Shown here: positions 33,311 to 44,400 of the stretch, piece after piece | Layout: each line of letters opens with the position of its first letter | Position numbering within the stretch: position 1 is the stretch's first letter | Assembly: GCA_949752735.1 (NCBI GenBank) | Contig: OX457037.1 | Span: forward strand, 20,663,039-20,727,038 | Direction of reading: 5' to 3' | DNA length: 64,000 bases | Source of the DNA: Lumbricus terrestris | Taxonomy: Eukaryota; Annelida; Clitellata; Crassiclitellata; Lumbricidae | The notes under the pieces: generated by a model | What the model saw: only the letters and a program-made list of their open reading frames with translations | What the model was told of the DNA's origin: nothing | Databases searched by the model: none | Position numbers and translations under genes: made by a program

Positions 33311-34549
33311 TCTCACAAGAAAGGGTTTCATTACTAGAATGCGTTACACTTATTAACATCTGTTTTGCATTACTTTTCATGTAAGCTTAAAATACTATAC
33401 TTTATTATTACTTCTATGTGCTACATTGCATTATTTGTCGATGTCCAATTGCACATGAATTTGTAAATAGAGTAACAAAGGCAATACTTACTTACTAATA
33501 AATTTGAATGACTTGAAAAAATTTCAGGTTACCATTAATGCAGATTCTTTTTTCCAAGTAACAGAGAGAGTGTCAAATTGGTTGACATCTAAATTTAAGG
33601 TGTTTCCATTTTAAAAATGTTGAGATTGCTATAATCATGTTAAAGACCAAAACAAGCCTTGTGGAAAACTGACATCTATTATGTTAGATGATTTTATGAA
33701 CCACCCAACTTGCTGTCAATCACATGGATCTCTAACTGCATCTTCCTCCTGCGCCTCAGATTCACATTTCGGTGTGACCTTGCGCGTTACAAATTTCTTT
33801 AATAAATTATAATAGTAAGCTAATGTTAATGACATGTCAACATTATATTATCAATAAGCAATCATTAAGTGTCACACAAAAGCAACAGCTTAAACAGGGT
33901 AGGGTCCTGTTTTGGCTGAACGGCATGAGAAAATAATTATTAGTCACACTACAACTCGGAAGAGTGGCAGTAGGCTATGATAGGTTTCCATTCTCCACAG
34001 ATCACCGATCACGGCATTCTGACTTAAAATGCATACTATTCTACTATTTTGAGCAACTTAATTCTACACAAATATTACAGTTTTTCTTTGCCACTGAATA
34101 AAATCCATATTCAAATGTTGACCCTACTGTATTAGTCGTAGAGTGACAGAGATTTTTAAACTGCTGAAGTTACACCACTAATTCAGAAACATTGTATCGA
34201 TTATATTAAATGGCTACCATAACAGATCAACCAACTCCTTCACACACAACAACCTGTGTCCCTTAAATCCACAATTTTAAATCCACAATTGACTGTCGCT
34301 TTCTCGTATATGGGTGTCCATGTGAAATCACCAAGGGCCCGTAGCTGACCTATATCAGATTTGGCTGAAATTTTGCTATATTGTAGTTTGATATGTTTGT
34401 GCACCATATTGAAATTTTTAGAAGCCTATCACCATATATGTGCATTTTATGTCAGATAGAAGTAGAGGGGAGGGGTGTGTGTGAAGCACTCATGACATGT
34501 TGAATGTAGAGCCTTGTTCAGAGGCCTGTATCTGAGGAATGGATGCACA
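33311..34549. other. no gene seen
   Basis: AT-rich sequence without exon, LINE or TIR signature. The last ~240 bp are related to the repeat text around the palindrome (GAATGGATGCACAATGCACA). Confidence 0.4.
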
Positions 34550-34839
34550 ATGCACATTAGGCCATTGCATTTATGTATGGGAAAAAGTTTTTTTTTAAAA
34601 TTCTATGGTGCACCCCTCCTATATTATTTCTAATGGCAAAATGTGAATGTTCACCAAATTTCAGGTCATTTCGTGGTGTTTTGACCCCCGCCCAACACGA
34701 TCAACTGATTTAGTTAATAAATCATTGTTTTCCTGCATGAAAAAATGTTTGTAATATAAGACAGTTTACTATACAAAGAATACAAACTACATATATAGTA
34801 ACTAACAAGTTTGGTAATAGTGTTTGTTTGTTTGTATAT

Positions 34840-35047
34840 GCACTTGTTATAGCGCACCTTCAAGCACCCTACTCAGAGGCGCTCCCGACTGCAGAGCGGA
34901 CACTGCATCGGAGTTTCACGCCGAAGCGCTGAGCAATTGCGAGTGAAGGACTTGCCCAAGGTCCCTACGCGGCGACTTGAAGTGGATTCTAACCTCGAAC
35001 CTTCCGGCTTCAAGGCAACGACGTCACCACTACACCACCGCGCCCCA
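34840..35047 (-). repeat. tRNA-derived SINE with LINE-like tail (left arm)
   Basis: The complement of the SINE at 37443-37655: box B region GAACCTTCCGG, the central TTGCCCAAGGTCC, and at the 3' side ACTCAGAGGCGCTCCCGA, i.e. the L2-type tail. It has mutated more than the right-arm copy, e.g. around box B. Confidence 0.75.
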
Positions 35048-35105
35048 CAATCTCAATAAGTGAGATGTTATACACATTACACAATGATATCATGTCAAAT
35101 CACTT

Positions 35106-35915
35106 TACTGAATTTAAGGTTTTGTGGAGGAGAAGGTTAATTTCTTTAATGTCTCTTTTTGAAAGTTGGGAATTTCTTTGCGTTGATATTTCACCATTTG
35201 CAATAAAATTGTTTTTGTGTTTCATCATTGGTAACACTAGTTGAGAAGTCTTGGATTAGTTTCACAGCCCGTTCCGACAGATCATTCACCACTTTGACAT
35301 AACGCACATATGTATCAGCTTCTTGGTAATGGGGATCATTATGCCATTCACTAACAGGTTTTCCTAGCCAGTCGGCACCAATCCCATGCTGTGAAACAAG
35401 AACCAGGATTTGAGCCCAATAAGGGATGATAACTTTGTACTGTGGCTCAGAATAGGAAACGTTGGATGGCCCCTTTCAAACTGTCTTGGTCTAGGAATTC
35501 GGAACAATGTTCGAGCAATCTGCTGTCTTTCTGAAGTGGAAAACCTGTTTGAAAAGAGAGAGAATACAGCACATTCGTCTGTTAAGCAGGCTACCAGAAG
35601 TGCCTTTCCAAGGCTTTCATGGCTGCATTGGCAACTTACTTAGTCAATACTTGTTCAAGTCATGCCATAGCTTGAGATCATTATACGCTGCATCGGCCCC
35701 AATGGATGAAGAGAGCCAGTTTTCAACGTAGAATAGCGCATTAAATTTACATAGTGCTTCCAATTTGCTGATCATGTCCTAAACTACCTATGAGCCACGC
35801 TTCAGGCACTTCTCTATCATCCTTTCTAAGTAATGGGCGGTTTGGTGTGGATGAAATTGGAGGAACTACTTCCAGAGGTGGTTCATTTTCATATATTCAC
35901 TCCTTGCTGCCATGG
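35106..35915 (-). pseudogene. unnamed conserved protein, left-arm copy
   Basis: This is the mirror copy of the pseudogene at 36584-37384, coding on the minus strand. It shares the same frameshift near the IGADWLGKP segment, so the lesion predates the inverted duplication or was spread by gene conversion. It retains 12 bases (GCGTGGCTCATA) that the right copy lacks. Confidence 0.65.
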
Positions 35916-36583
35916 TTACAACCTCTAAAAGGTAAAGGAAAAATTTTACAATTTGCTACCATGTTGTCAATGTCCGTTTTGAACATAAAACTACTTTTTA
36001 GGTGGGCGGGGGTCAAAACATGGCCTACAGACCTGAAAATTTGCAGGCAATTATGTTTTAGTAATAGTAACAATATGGCAAGAATGCATAATGAACTTTC
36101 CAAAAAAAATTTTTTTGCAATGGCCTAATGCACATAGGCTTGCAAAATTTTGTGATTTATTACAACTTTTGGTGTACTTTCTGATTCTCTAAATCGTTTT
36201 GGATTGAAACAAACAGTTTTGCACAAAAATGAGTGCAAAAGCGGCCAAAAACAGTCGCGAGTCTAAATCGGCAATATTCATGGCATTGTAGCTGTGAAGA
36301 CCACAGAAACAATTGCAAATGTTTCACATTTCTGTAATCTACCCATAACTCACTCTGTAGATAACCAATAGGCCATTGCAAAAAATTTTTGGGGGGAATG
36401 TTCATTGTGCAACCCTGGCATATTGTTACTATTACTGAAACATAATTGTCTGCAAATTTTCAGGTCTGTAGGCCATGTTTTGACCCCCGCCCACCTAAGA
36501 AGTAGTTTTATGTTCAAAACGGACATTGACAACATGGTAGCAAATTGTAAAAAAATTTCCTTTACCTTTTAGAGGCTGTAACC

Positions 36584-37384
36584 ATGGCAGCAAGGAGTGA
36601 ATATATGAAAAAAGAACCACCTCAGGAAGTAGTTTCTCCAATTTCATCCACACCAAACCGCCCATTACTTAGAAAGGATGATAGAGAGGTGCCTGAAGGT
36701 AGTTTAGGACATGATCAGCAAATTGCAAGCACTATGTAAATTTAATGCGCTATTCTATGTTGAAAACTGGCTCTCTTCATTCACTGGGGCCGATGCAGCG
36801 TATAATGATCTCAAGCTATGGCATGACTTTAACAAGTATTGTAAGCATGATCCACAAGTTGCCAATGCAGCCATGAAAACCTTGGAAAGGCACTTCTTGT
36901 ACTTAACAGACGAATGTGCTGTATTCTCTCTCTTTTCAAACAAGCTCTCCACTTCAGTAAGACAGCAGATTGCTCGAACATTGCTCCGAATTCCTAGACC
37001 AAGACAGTTTGTAAGGGGCCATCCAACGTTTCCTATTCTGAGCCCCAGTACAAAGCTATCATCCCTTATTGGGCCCAAATCCTGGTTCTTGTTTCACAGC
37101 ATGGGATTGGTGCCGACTGGTTAGGAAAACCTGTTAGTGAATTTCATAATGATCCCCATTACCAAGAAGCTGATACATATGTGCGGCATGTCAAAGTGGT
37201 GAATGATCTGTCGGAACGGGCTGTGAAACTAATCCAAGACTTCTCAACTAGTGATACCAATGATGAAACACAAAAACAGTTTTTATTGCAAATGGTCGAA
37301 TACCAACGCAGAGAAATTCCCAACTTTCAAAAAAAGACATTAAAGAAGTTAACCTTCTCCTCCACAAAACCTCAAAATCAGTAA
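36584..37384 (+). pseudogene. unnamed conserved protein, right-arm copy, frameshifted
   Basis: From an ATG after an acceptor-like TTTACCTTTTAG the frame starts MAARSEYMKKEPPQEVVSPI. A shift moves into LFYVENWLSSFTGADAAYND, LKLWHDFNKYCKHDPQVANA, LTDECAVFSLFSNKLS and LIGPKSWFLF. After a one-base loss it resumes as IGADWLGKPVSEF, VKVVNDLSERAVKLIQDFS and VEYQRREIPN to a stop. The repeated VENWL, YLTDE and GP.SWFLF blocks resemble uncharacterised proteins I have seen in invertebrate genomes, often near mobile DNA. I cannot name the family or function. Confidence 0.6.
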
Positions 37385-37442
37385 AGTGATTTGACATGAT
37401 ATCATTGTGCAATGTGTATACACATCTCACTTATTGAGATTG

Positions 37443-37655
37443 TGGGGCGTGGTGGTGTAGTGGTGGCGTCGTTGCCTTGAAGCCGGAAGGTTCGTGGTTC
37501 GAATCCACCTCAAGTCGCCGCCTAGGGACCTTGGGCAAGTCCTTCACTCGCAATTGCTCAGCGCTTCGGCGTGAAACTCTGATGCAGTGTGCGCTCTGCA
37601 GTCGGGAGCGCCTCTGAGTAGTGTGCATGAAGGTGCGCTATAACAAGTGCACATG
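37443..37655 (+). repeat. tRNA-derived SINE with LINE-like tail (right arm)
   Basis: Box A TGGTGTAGTGG (about 37452) and box B GGTTCGAATCC (about 37496) have tRNA spacing and would form a Pol III promoter. A GACCTTGGGCAAGTCCTTC body follows. The 3' part GGGAGCGCCTCTGAGTAG and AAGGTGCGCTATAA copies the tail of the L2-like LINEs of this window, so the SINE probably borrows their reverse transcriptase. Confidence 0.85.
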
Positions 37656-37966
37656 CAAAGAAACAAACACTATTACCAAACTTGTTAGTTACTATATATG
37701 TAGTTTGTATTCTTTGTATAGTAAACTGTCTCATATTACAAACATTTTGTCATGCAGGAAAACAATGATTTATTAACTAAATCAGTTGATCGTGTTGGGC
37801 GGGGGTCAAAACACGACGAAATGACCTGAAATTTGGTGAACATTCACATTTTGCCATTAGAAACAAGATAGGAGGGTTGCACCATAACATTTTAAAAAAA
37901 AATATTTTCTCCATACATAAATCAAATGGCCTAATAACCAATCTTGGCCTCCTTACTATAATTATG

Positions 37967-38900
37967 TCTTCATTGTTATACATGTCGTCAAAGTTGGTCC
38001 GTCCCATGAACCACCTCATCTTCGGCTGCAGGTACTGGCATGTGGGACAACTGATAGAGCAATGCTTTTGGCTTAGTCCTGTAGAGCTTGAACAGACCTT
38101 TCCAATGATATATGATATATATGTCTTGTATATCTGAGTCCTACACATTATTGCGAATGGTCAAAATAACGATTTAATGCAGATTCGCGACACGTTTTGA
38201 GTCTCGTGACATGTTGAGAAGTCAGTATCTCAGGAATGGATGTATGGTTGTAAAATTTGGTAATTTTTGACAACTTATGGTGTACTTTCTGATTCTGAAA
38301 ATCATTTTGGATTGGAACAAATAGTGTTTGCAAAAAAAGTGCAAAAGTGATCAAAAACACAGTTGCAAGTCTAAATCAGCAATATTCATGGCACTGCAGC
38401 CTAGCTGTGAAGACCACAGAATGGCATTGTAGCGGTGAAGACTACAGAAACAATTGCAAATGTTCTACATTTCTGTAATCTATGTATGGTTCAATCTGCA
38501 TGTAACAAATCTTGGCATATTTACCAAAATATGTCGTCATCGTTATACGAGTCTTCAAGGTTGGTCCGTCCCATGAACTGTCTCATCTTTGGCTGTAGGT
38601 ACTCGCATGTGGGACAACTGATAGAGTAATGCTTTTGACTTAGTCCCATAGAGCTTGAACAGACCTTTCCAATGATATATGATATGTCTTGTATATCTGA
38701 GTTCTTTACATGGTTGTGAATGGTCGAAATAATGATATATTGCACATTTGCAACACGTTTTGACTCCGGTGACATGTCAAGACTCTAGTATCTCAGGAAT
38801 GGAAGCTCATAGGGTTGCAAAGTTTGGTTATTCTGTACGACTTTTGGTGTACTTTTTGATCTTGTTAATCATTTTGGATTAAAACAGATAGCTTTGCAGT
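37967..38900. repeat. tandem duplication, ~550-bp units
   Basis: Unit 1 (37967-38515) and unit 2 (38521-38900, shorter) share GGTCCGTCCCATGAAC, CATGTGGGACAACTGATAGA and TGAACAGACCTTTCCAATGA. On the minus strand both units keep an open frame with SCPTCEYLQPKM or SCPTCQYLQPKM and FMGRTN. The frame could be old transposon coding sequence, but no family is assigned. Confidence 0.65.
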
Positions 38901-38959
38901 ACCTGGTAATATGGGTACAAAAGTGGTCAAAAAATGATTGCAGATTTACACTCGAGACT

Positions 38960-39374
38960 GTGTTTTTAGATGGAATAACAGGAGAAATGATAGAAGCTGG
39001 AAAGAAAGACATAAAAAAACATGCATGAGATCTGCAAACAAGTGTGGCAAGGGAGAATAATGCCGAAGGAAAGGACAAAGTTTATACTTGTAACGTAAGA
39101 AAGCAGGCTTAACACAATGCTAGAATTATAGAACCAATGTACTGTTAAACCATGTGGCGAAAGTGCTCATGATAATTCTGTTGAATCAGCTGAAGGCAAA
39201 AACGGGAAACAAATGTCAGATGAGCAGGCAGGTTCAGAAAGGATAGAAGCACAGCTCAACAAATTCTGATGCTGAGATTGATTGCAGAAAAAGCAAAACA
39301 AAAAGACAAGCTTGTCTAAAAACTGTTTTATGGATTTTTAAAGGGCAATTGATTCTATCAATCAAGAACGTGAC
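38960..39374. other. probable LINE 5' remnant, no intact gene
   Basis: The text leads into an APE-type LINE on the plus strand and may be its decayed upstream part. No motif is clear. Confidence 0.3.
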
Positions 39375-39655
39375 ATGGGCGATGCACTATCAAAAGGGCA
39401 ACTTCGAAATGGCGATCCTCATGACAGGACTAAATGCTATCCGGAAAAAATCAGCTACATCGCCAAATTAAATGTTTTAAGGACATGTGTATTCAGTTCA
39501 GCACTGTATGCATGTGAGCCATGGACCATCAAACAAACTGGTTGGGATAAAATATTGGTCTTCAACATGTGCTATCACAAAGAATATTACACCTGAATTG
39601 GACAATGAAGGTTACAACTAAAGAAGTACGTAGAAGGCTAAGATAAAGCCTCAAG
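39375..39655 (+). mobile_element. APE-type LINE fragment, left half
   Basis: The frame reads KISYIAKLNVLRTCVFSSAL, YACEPWTIKQTGWDKILVFN. This is the YGCETW-type block of the LINE family at 30775-31370. The matching downstream block resumes at about 40058 after an L2 insertion. Confidence 0.75.
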
Positions 39656-39699
39656 ACTCAATTTATGCACGCGGCAACAGCTAGCTAAGATTGAACTAG

Positions 39700-40057
39700 C
39701 AACCCCTGACTCTGAGTTTCCGCAGTTTGCATTTTTTACCTCTGTTCGGACCTTGGCAGTATCCTTGATTCACCATCTCTGTCCTAACTTCCAGTACTAT
39801 CAGTTGCGCCAACTCAGAGTTGATTCTCTTATTCCTAATGCTACAACTACTCTTATCCACTCCTTTGTTGTCAGCCGCCTACTGTTGCTCTCTCTGCTTC
39901 CACTGTCTATGCGCCTTATGCCTAATGTTTGCTCAGATACATTTTTTTGGAGCTCTAAAACAGTACTTTTCAGCCAAAGTTGGGTCGGGAGCGCTCCTTA
40001 GTGAAATAGAAGGGGCGCTATATAAATATCCATAACAAATGAATGAATGAATAAAAG
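39700..40057 (+). mobile_element. L2-like LINE with internal deletion, nested
   Basis: Fragments of an L2 ORF2 (AKIELATP, YYQLRQLRVDSLIPNATTTL) jump to the tail GGGAGCGCTCCTTAGTG, GGCGCTATATAAATATC and (TGAA)n. It sits between two halves of an APE-type LINE, so it is a nested insertion. Confidence 0.8.
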
Positions 40058-40310
40058 AAGACCTAACGCAGAGAGTTATGAGGAGGAAACTTAGTCTATT
40101 CGGACATATAAGATGTAGAATAAATAACCACAGAAAAATAAAAAGTGTGATGCCGCATGTTATGGACGGCAAGTGGAAAAGAGGAAGATTAAACAGGGAG
40201 GAGATAGATGACATCAAGTACTAGTGCAATCGAGACCTATACAGCTTAAGTATATCTGCACAGGATCGGGGACTATGGAAAATGGTGAAGCAATGCGCAT
40301 AAAACACCCA
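40058..40310 (+). mobile_element. APE-type LINE fragment, right half
   Basis: The frame reads MRRKLSLFGHIRCRINNHRK and WKRGRLNREEIDDIKYW, then LYSLSISAQDRGLW. This is the GHI/RGR/QDR order of the family, continuing the piece at 39375-39655. Confidence 0.75.
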
Positions 40311-40370
40311 AGCGCTTTCAGCTCATGGATCAGCATGATGATGATGACGAGGTGTGTCAGTATAAAGGAA

Positions 40371-41068
40371 GGCTGTGACTAGGGGACCGCCAGGCGGCTG
40401 TCGTATTTCAATTACTAGGGGACCGCCAGTCACGTGTAACCTGTCACATGACCCGAAAGCGTTGTTATCTTTAATAAATCCAACTTCTAGTTTGCCGAAA
40501 ATCCTTTTAATCGATCCAGCTTCTCTTTAGGCAAGAATTTGTTCGATAAATCCCGCTTCTATTTCGTCAGCAAATATTTTCATCCATTTTTCATTGAAAA
40601 TTATTGTTCATCAATCCAGCTTCAGAATGACTGCACTAACCCTAAAACTAACCCTAACCGACCCTCACGACGCCTAACCTGAGCCCTAACCGACCCTCAC
40701 ACGATAAATCCCGCTTCAATTTCGTAAGGAAATATTTTTCATCGAATTTATAAAAAAAGTTACTTGCTACCGAGTCATTGTAGAATATAACCCAATTTTG
40801 AAGTTCGATTTTTCAAGAAAAAGTTCTTGTAACTAACCCTACCCTATCCCTAACCCTATCATGTATCTGAAGATTGGTTACTTACTCTGACCTTAAAACA
40901 AGAAAAAACAAGAAAACTTTTGTCCGACATAAAACAAGCAATCGGTAACTGCCGCCATTATTGAAGAATGAAGACTAGTGACTCGGGTCATGTGACAGGT
41001 TACATGTGACTGGCGGTCCCCTAGTAATTGAAATACGACAGCCGCCTGGCGGTCCCCTAGTCACTTCG
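40371..41068. mobile_element. foldback element, long TIR, 9-bp flanking repeat (MULE-like)
   Basis: An almost perfect inverted repeat of about 83 bp (40374-40457 and 40981-41064, starting GTGACTAGGGGACCGCCAGG) bounds the element. The 9-bp word ATAAAGGAA stands on both sides (40362-40370 and 41069-41077). Long TIRs with 9-bp duplications are typical of Mutator-like elements. The interior is ATCCAGCTTC minisatellite plus CCCTAA-like text, nearly identical to 60030-60370. No transposase is present. Confidence 0.75.
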
Positions 41069-41139
41069 ATAAAGGAAACCTATATGCCATTAAAAGCAGC
41101 TAAAAGCAGTCTATGACGCCCAATACTTAGGTATATGAC

Positions 41140-41640
41140 TGCCTGTAAATAGCCACCTCAATCTTTCACTCAAAATTCGACTACTGTAATTCCCTCTTAC
41201 GCAATATCGATTCTTTCAAATGAAACGCCTGCAAACAGCTATACAGAATGCTCTTGCCTGCGCAGTCACCAAAACCTCCAAACAATATACCACATAAACC
41301 TGTTCTCAATCCACTTCAATGCCTGAAAGTCAGTGCATCCGTTGCAAAATTGAATTGCTCACCAGCAAGGCTCTTCAAACTCTCAACCCTCCTACATTCA
41401 TCAACTATTCACCATCCAACCGCCCAGGTCTACTCGCTTCATATCTTTCCATATCTTGGTCTCGACTCTCATCTTAGAACTCTGAAATTCTGCAACCTGT
41501 CCTTAGTCTATGTTGCACCAGCTCATTGGAAAGGGTTCCCATTTTGTCTGGGACAAGGCTGCGAAACCCTTATGGGGTTAGCAGAAAATCGAACCTGCAT
41601 TTTTCTGATGCTCATGCCAGCATAACACAATTCAACTACC
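41140..41640 (+). mobile_element. CR1-like LINE remnant
   Basis: Broken frames read HSKFDYCNSLLRNIDS, MKRLQTAIQNALACAVTKTS and a decayed SLCCTSSLERVP end. It belongs to the family at 57400-58980. Confidence 0.75.
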
Positions 41641-42042
41641 TCCTTGCTCCACATAATAGAGTTCACCTAAATATTTAGCACACAAAACGAGCATCTGAAA
41701 ATTATGCGAGAAAAGTATACTTAATGTTTTCTGGTTGTCTAAGGTTTCCTTGTCAACTTATGCAGCCACAAAATCGGAACTTTAGCAGATAACAAAATAA
41801 ACCACGCAAAATGGTTTCACTCAATTCCATGGTAATTACAATTTAAAATGTATATTGGGCCACCACAAGCTGAAAGCATGAGCTCAAATATATAAAAAAT
41901 GTCTACGCCAAATCATAAACGCCTGTTAAAAAAGCTGGTTGTCACTATGTATATATGAAAATTAATGGCCGCTTTCTATCAGCAGCATGGAAACCTTGAG
42001 ATTACGATGACAATTATTATGAAATCGAGGCAATGAACTCAC
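41641..42042. other. intron; no gene seen
   Basis: AT-rich with no recognised feature. Confidence 0.35.
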
Positions 42043-42627
42043 TTGACACAATCAATTGCTGTGTAGTGCAAACATCCAGGGTAGCAGTCACTGTATTTGG
42101 GTGAAGAGACGCTCTACACACACGTTGCGTGATATTCTCCTTTCTTGCAATTCCAGTGAGTGTTGTCTTAATAGCTTGCGACTGACTGTCATCCATTGTC
42201 TCTGTTTCATCAACATCTTCATTTAGAAAAGACTGAATCACATTTGATGGCTCCACGGATTTAGGCGGTACGTTGATGGCAGTCCAAATGAGCTCACTTG
42301 ACACAATTAATTGCTGTGTAGTGCAAACATCCAGGGTAGCAGTGGAACTATCAAAGTCAGTCACTGTATTTGGATGAAGAGACGCTCTACACACATGTTG
42401 CATGATATTCTCCTTTCTTACAATTCCAGTGAGTGTTGTCTTAATAGTTTGCGACTGACTGTCATCCATTGTCTCTGTTTCATCAACATCCTTATTTAGA
42501 AAATACAGAATCACATTCGATGGCTCCACGGATTTAGGCGGTACGTTGATGGCAGTCCAAAAGCTGTATCTATCGTTTTGATTCAATGCGTTACTCGTCA
42601 CATTCGACCGACATGCTTCTGTCACAT
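42043..42627 (-). CDS. IgSF gene, C2-like Ig exon with internal duplication and two donors
   Basis: An acceptor (TTTGCTTTGTAATTCAG) opens the exon in phase 1 at 42627, in frame with the V exon. The text reads VTEACRSNVTSNALNQNDRY, INVPPKSVEPSNVILYFLN, TLTGIVRKENIMQHVCRAS and STATLDVCTTQQL. The part from the PPKSVEPSN strand to the VCRASLHPNTV F strand fits a C2-type domain such as CD80/nectin relatives. About 255 bp are tandemly duplicated. Each copy ends in its own phase-1 donor (GTGAGC after 42298, GTGAGT after 42043), so the exon can be 330 nt or 585 nt and stays in frame either way. Confidence 0.78.
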
Positions 42628-43227
42628 CTGAATTACAAAGCAAACAAAACGGATCAAATACAACTATATAACAATTATATGCCATATTACCATCAACATT
42701 ATGTTAAGTTAGAGTGCTAGACCTGCAACGTGAAGTGAGTACTACGGGTTGAACCTCCAATCAGGCGGCTAATCACTGAAAAAGACCCTGAGAAAGCCCT
42801 TTAATCAGTTGCCCCGCGTCATCTCTCATCTATTGTATGGTCTGTGTGAGGACTTCGGAACCCTTAGAACAAGGGGGGGGAAGTTGCATTTTATCATAAT
42901 TTATTATTCTTAAATCTAGTTTTAAGGAAAATAGATTCGTGCATAAGAAATCATCTTTAATTTCAACAAGACTCAAGGGTCTGGTTAAAATTTTTAATTT
43001 TTTTAAAATTTATTTATTTATTCATTTATTGTAACCATCAAACATAAACAATAGTTATAGTATAACTTGCTTCACATAATCGGATGGCAACAAGGAAGGC
43101 CCTAAGGGTTGAATATCCCGCTAACAGATGCACCTATTTACATGTGCAATTTTAACTGATGGCTAGACAGTTGACATCATGAATTGAACAGAAGGCTAAA
43201 AAAAAGCATGAAATGACAATTAATGTA
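42628..43227. other. intron; no gene seen
   Basis: No exon or repeat recognised apart from a poly-G run near 42874. Confidence 0.35.
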
Positions 43228-43377
43228 AGGGCAATTCCACGGGAAATGGGACATAAAAGCCAAAAAAATTTAAGGAATTTTTTAATATAAAGGTATCATT
43301 TTAAAGCTAAGAGACCCTAGTGTTCAAAATAACAATTAAAATCAATAATCTTTGATGAGATGACCGTCAGCCAGCTC

Positions 43378-44400
43378 CAGGGCTGTTAATATCGCAATAA
43401 CGAAATAACGTCTACATAAGTCTACCACTTAGCCATACTAACTAGTAACTACTAATCTATATACATGCACATAAAGTATCACAATACTTGGTATCGCCGA
43501 TACTTTTTTCAGTATTGCGGCGAGTATCGCGATAGTTTAATTTTGTTGGTATCGCATGCGTATCGCCGATACTTTTTTTAGCCTGTCAGCGATACTCGAT
43601 ACCAATACTTTTTTCACAATAATTTATATGGTTTCTCATCCGTTTGAATAAGTGACTCTTTGGTGCGATCTCACCGATCTGTGATCTTTGACCGGTATGG
43701 ACGGAAATCGAGATCTATAAATAGTCATTGGCCAGTCTTCAGCTGTCTGATAACCAGCCAAGTAGGCTACTTCTGCAGCTCAACAGATGTTTCTGACTCT
43801 TCAAATACTAAGCCCAATTTTTTTTCTAGTCTTTCAAATCGGAGACATAGGAATTTTGGTACAGAAAATGTGTGTGAGGAAGTGGACAGATATTTATCGG
43901 ACTCTGCAGATAGCCTGATTTCTCTGGCTGCATATCCACACGTCCAGAAATTGTATATTATTTTGAACACTGGTTTGCCTTCTAGTGCAGCTGTGGAAAC
44001 TCTTTTCTTTAGCAGGCCGAGTATTTACACCTCTGCGCACATCACTAAGCAGCTTACACTTTGAAATGATGGTTTTTTACGTATGGTTAAGTGGTAGACT
44101 TATGGAAAGCATGTATATAGATTAGTAGTTACTAGTTAGTATGGCTAAGTGGTAGACTTATGGAGAGCATGTATATAGATTAGTAGTTACACTGCTTGTA
44201 CTGCTTAACACTGTTTAACGGGCAATGGCATGTGCTTTTTTAGTCATTAAACTTTAAAACTTATCGAAAAGTATTGATAAAATATTGGTATTGGTATTGC
44301 AATACTTTTAAGAAATAGTATTGGTATTGCCAATACTTTTATTAGTAAGTATTGGTATTGGTATTGCCAATACTTTTTCCCAGTATTGTTAACAGCCCTG
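43378..44400 (+). mobile_element. hAT element, internally deleted, perfect 8-bp TSD
   Basis: The ends CAGGGCTGTTAATA and ATTGTTAACAGCCCTG are inverted. GCCAGCTC flanks both sides (43370-43377 and 44401-44408). GGTATTGCCAATAC and GGTATCGCCGATAC words crowd both subterminal regions, as transposase-binding repeats of hAT elements do. A conserved transposase C-terminus remains (43860-44061). Confidence 0.92.
43660..44064 (+). pseudogene. hAT transposase C-terminal dimerisation domain
   Basis: The 134-codon frame ends CEEVDRYLSDSADSLISLAA, YPHVQKLYIILNTGLPSSAA, VETLFFSRPSIYTS. The YP....L...LN..LPSSAAVE..FS signature is that of the hAT dimerisation domain. The upstream catalytic RNase-H-like part is missing, so the frame is a remnant within the deleted element. 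Confidence 0.8.

Larger units (their letters stand above)
34550..37935. repeat. ~3.4-kb palindrome, arms ~1.6 kb
   Basis: The left arm (34550 to about 36128) is the reverse complement of the right arm (about 36370 to 37935). Mirror positions sum to 72490 over most of the outer arms (for example 34681 pairs with 37809 and 35041 with 37449), so almost no indels separate them there. Each arm carries a pseudogene copy and a tRNA-SINE. The ~240-bp loop is itself related, in direct orientation, to 38230-38490. Confidence 0.9.

Noticed and set aside
37443..37520. A genuine tRNA gene
   Set aside because: Boxes A and B are present, but the acceptor stem does not close and the sequence continues into a SINE body and LINE-like tail; it also occurs mirrored in the palindrome.
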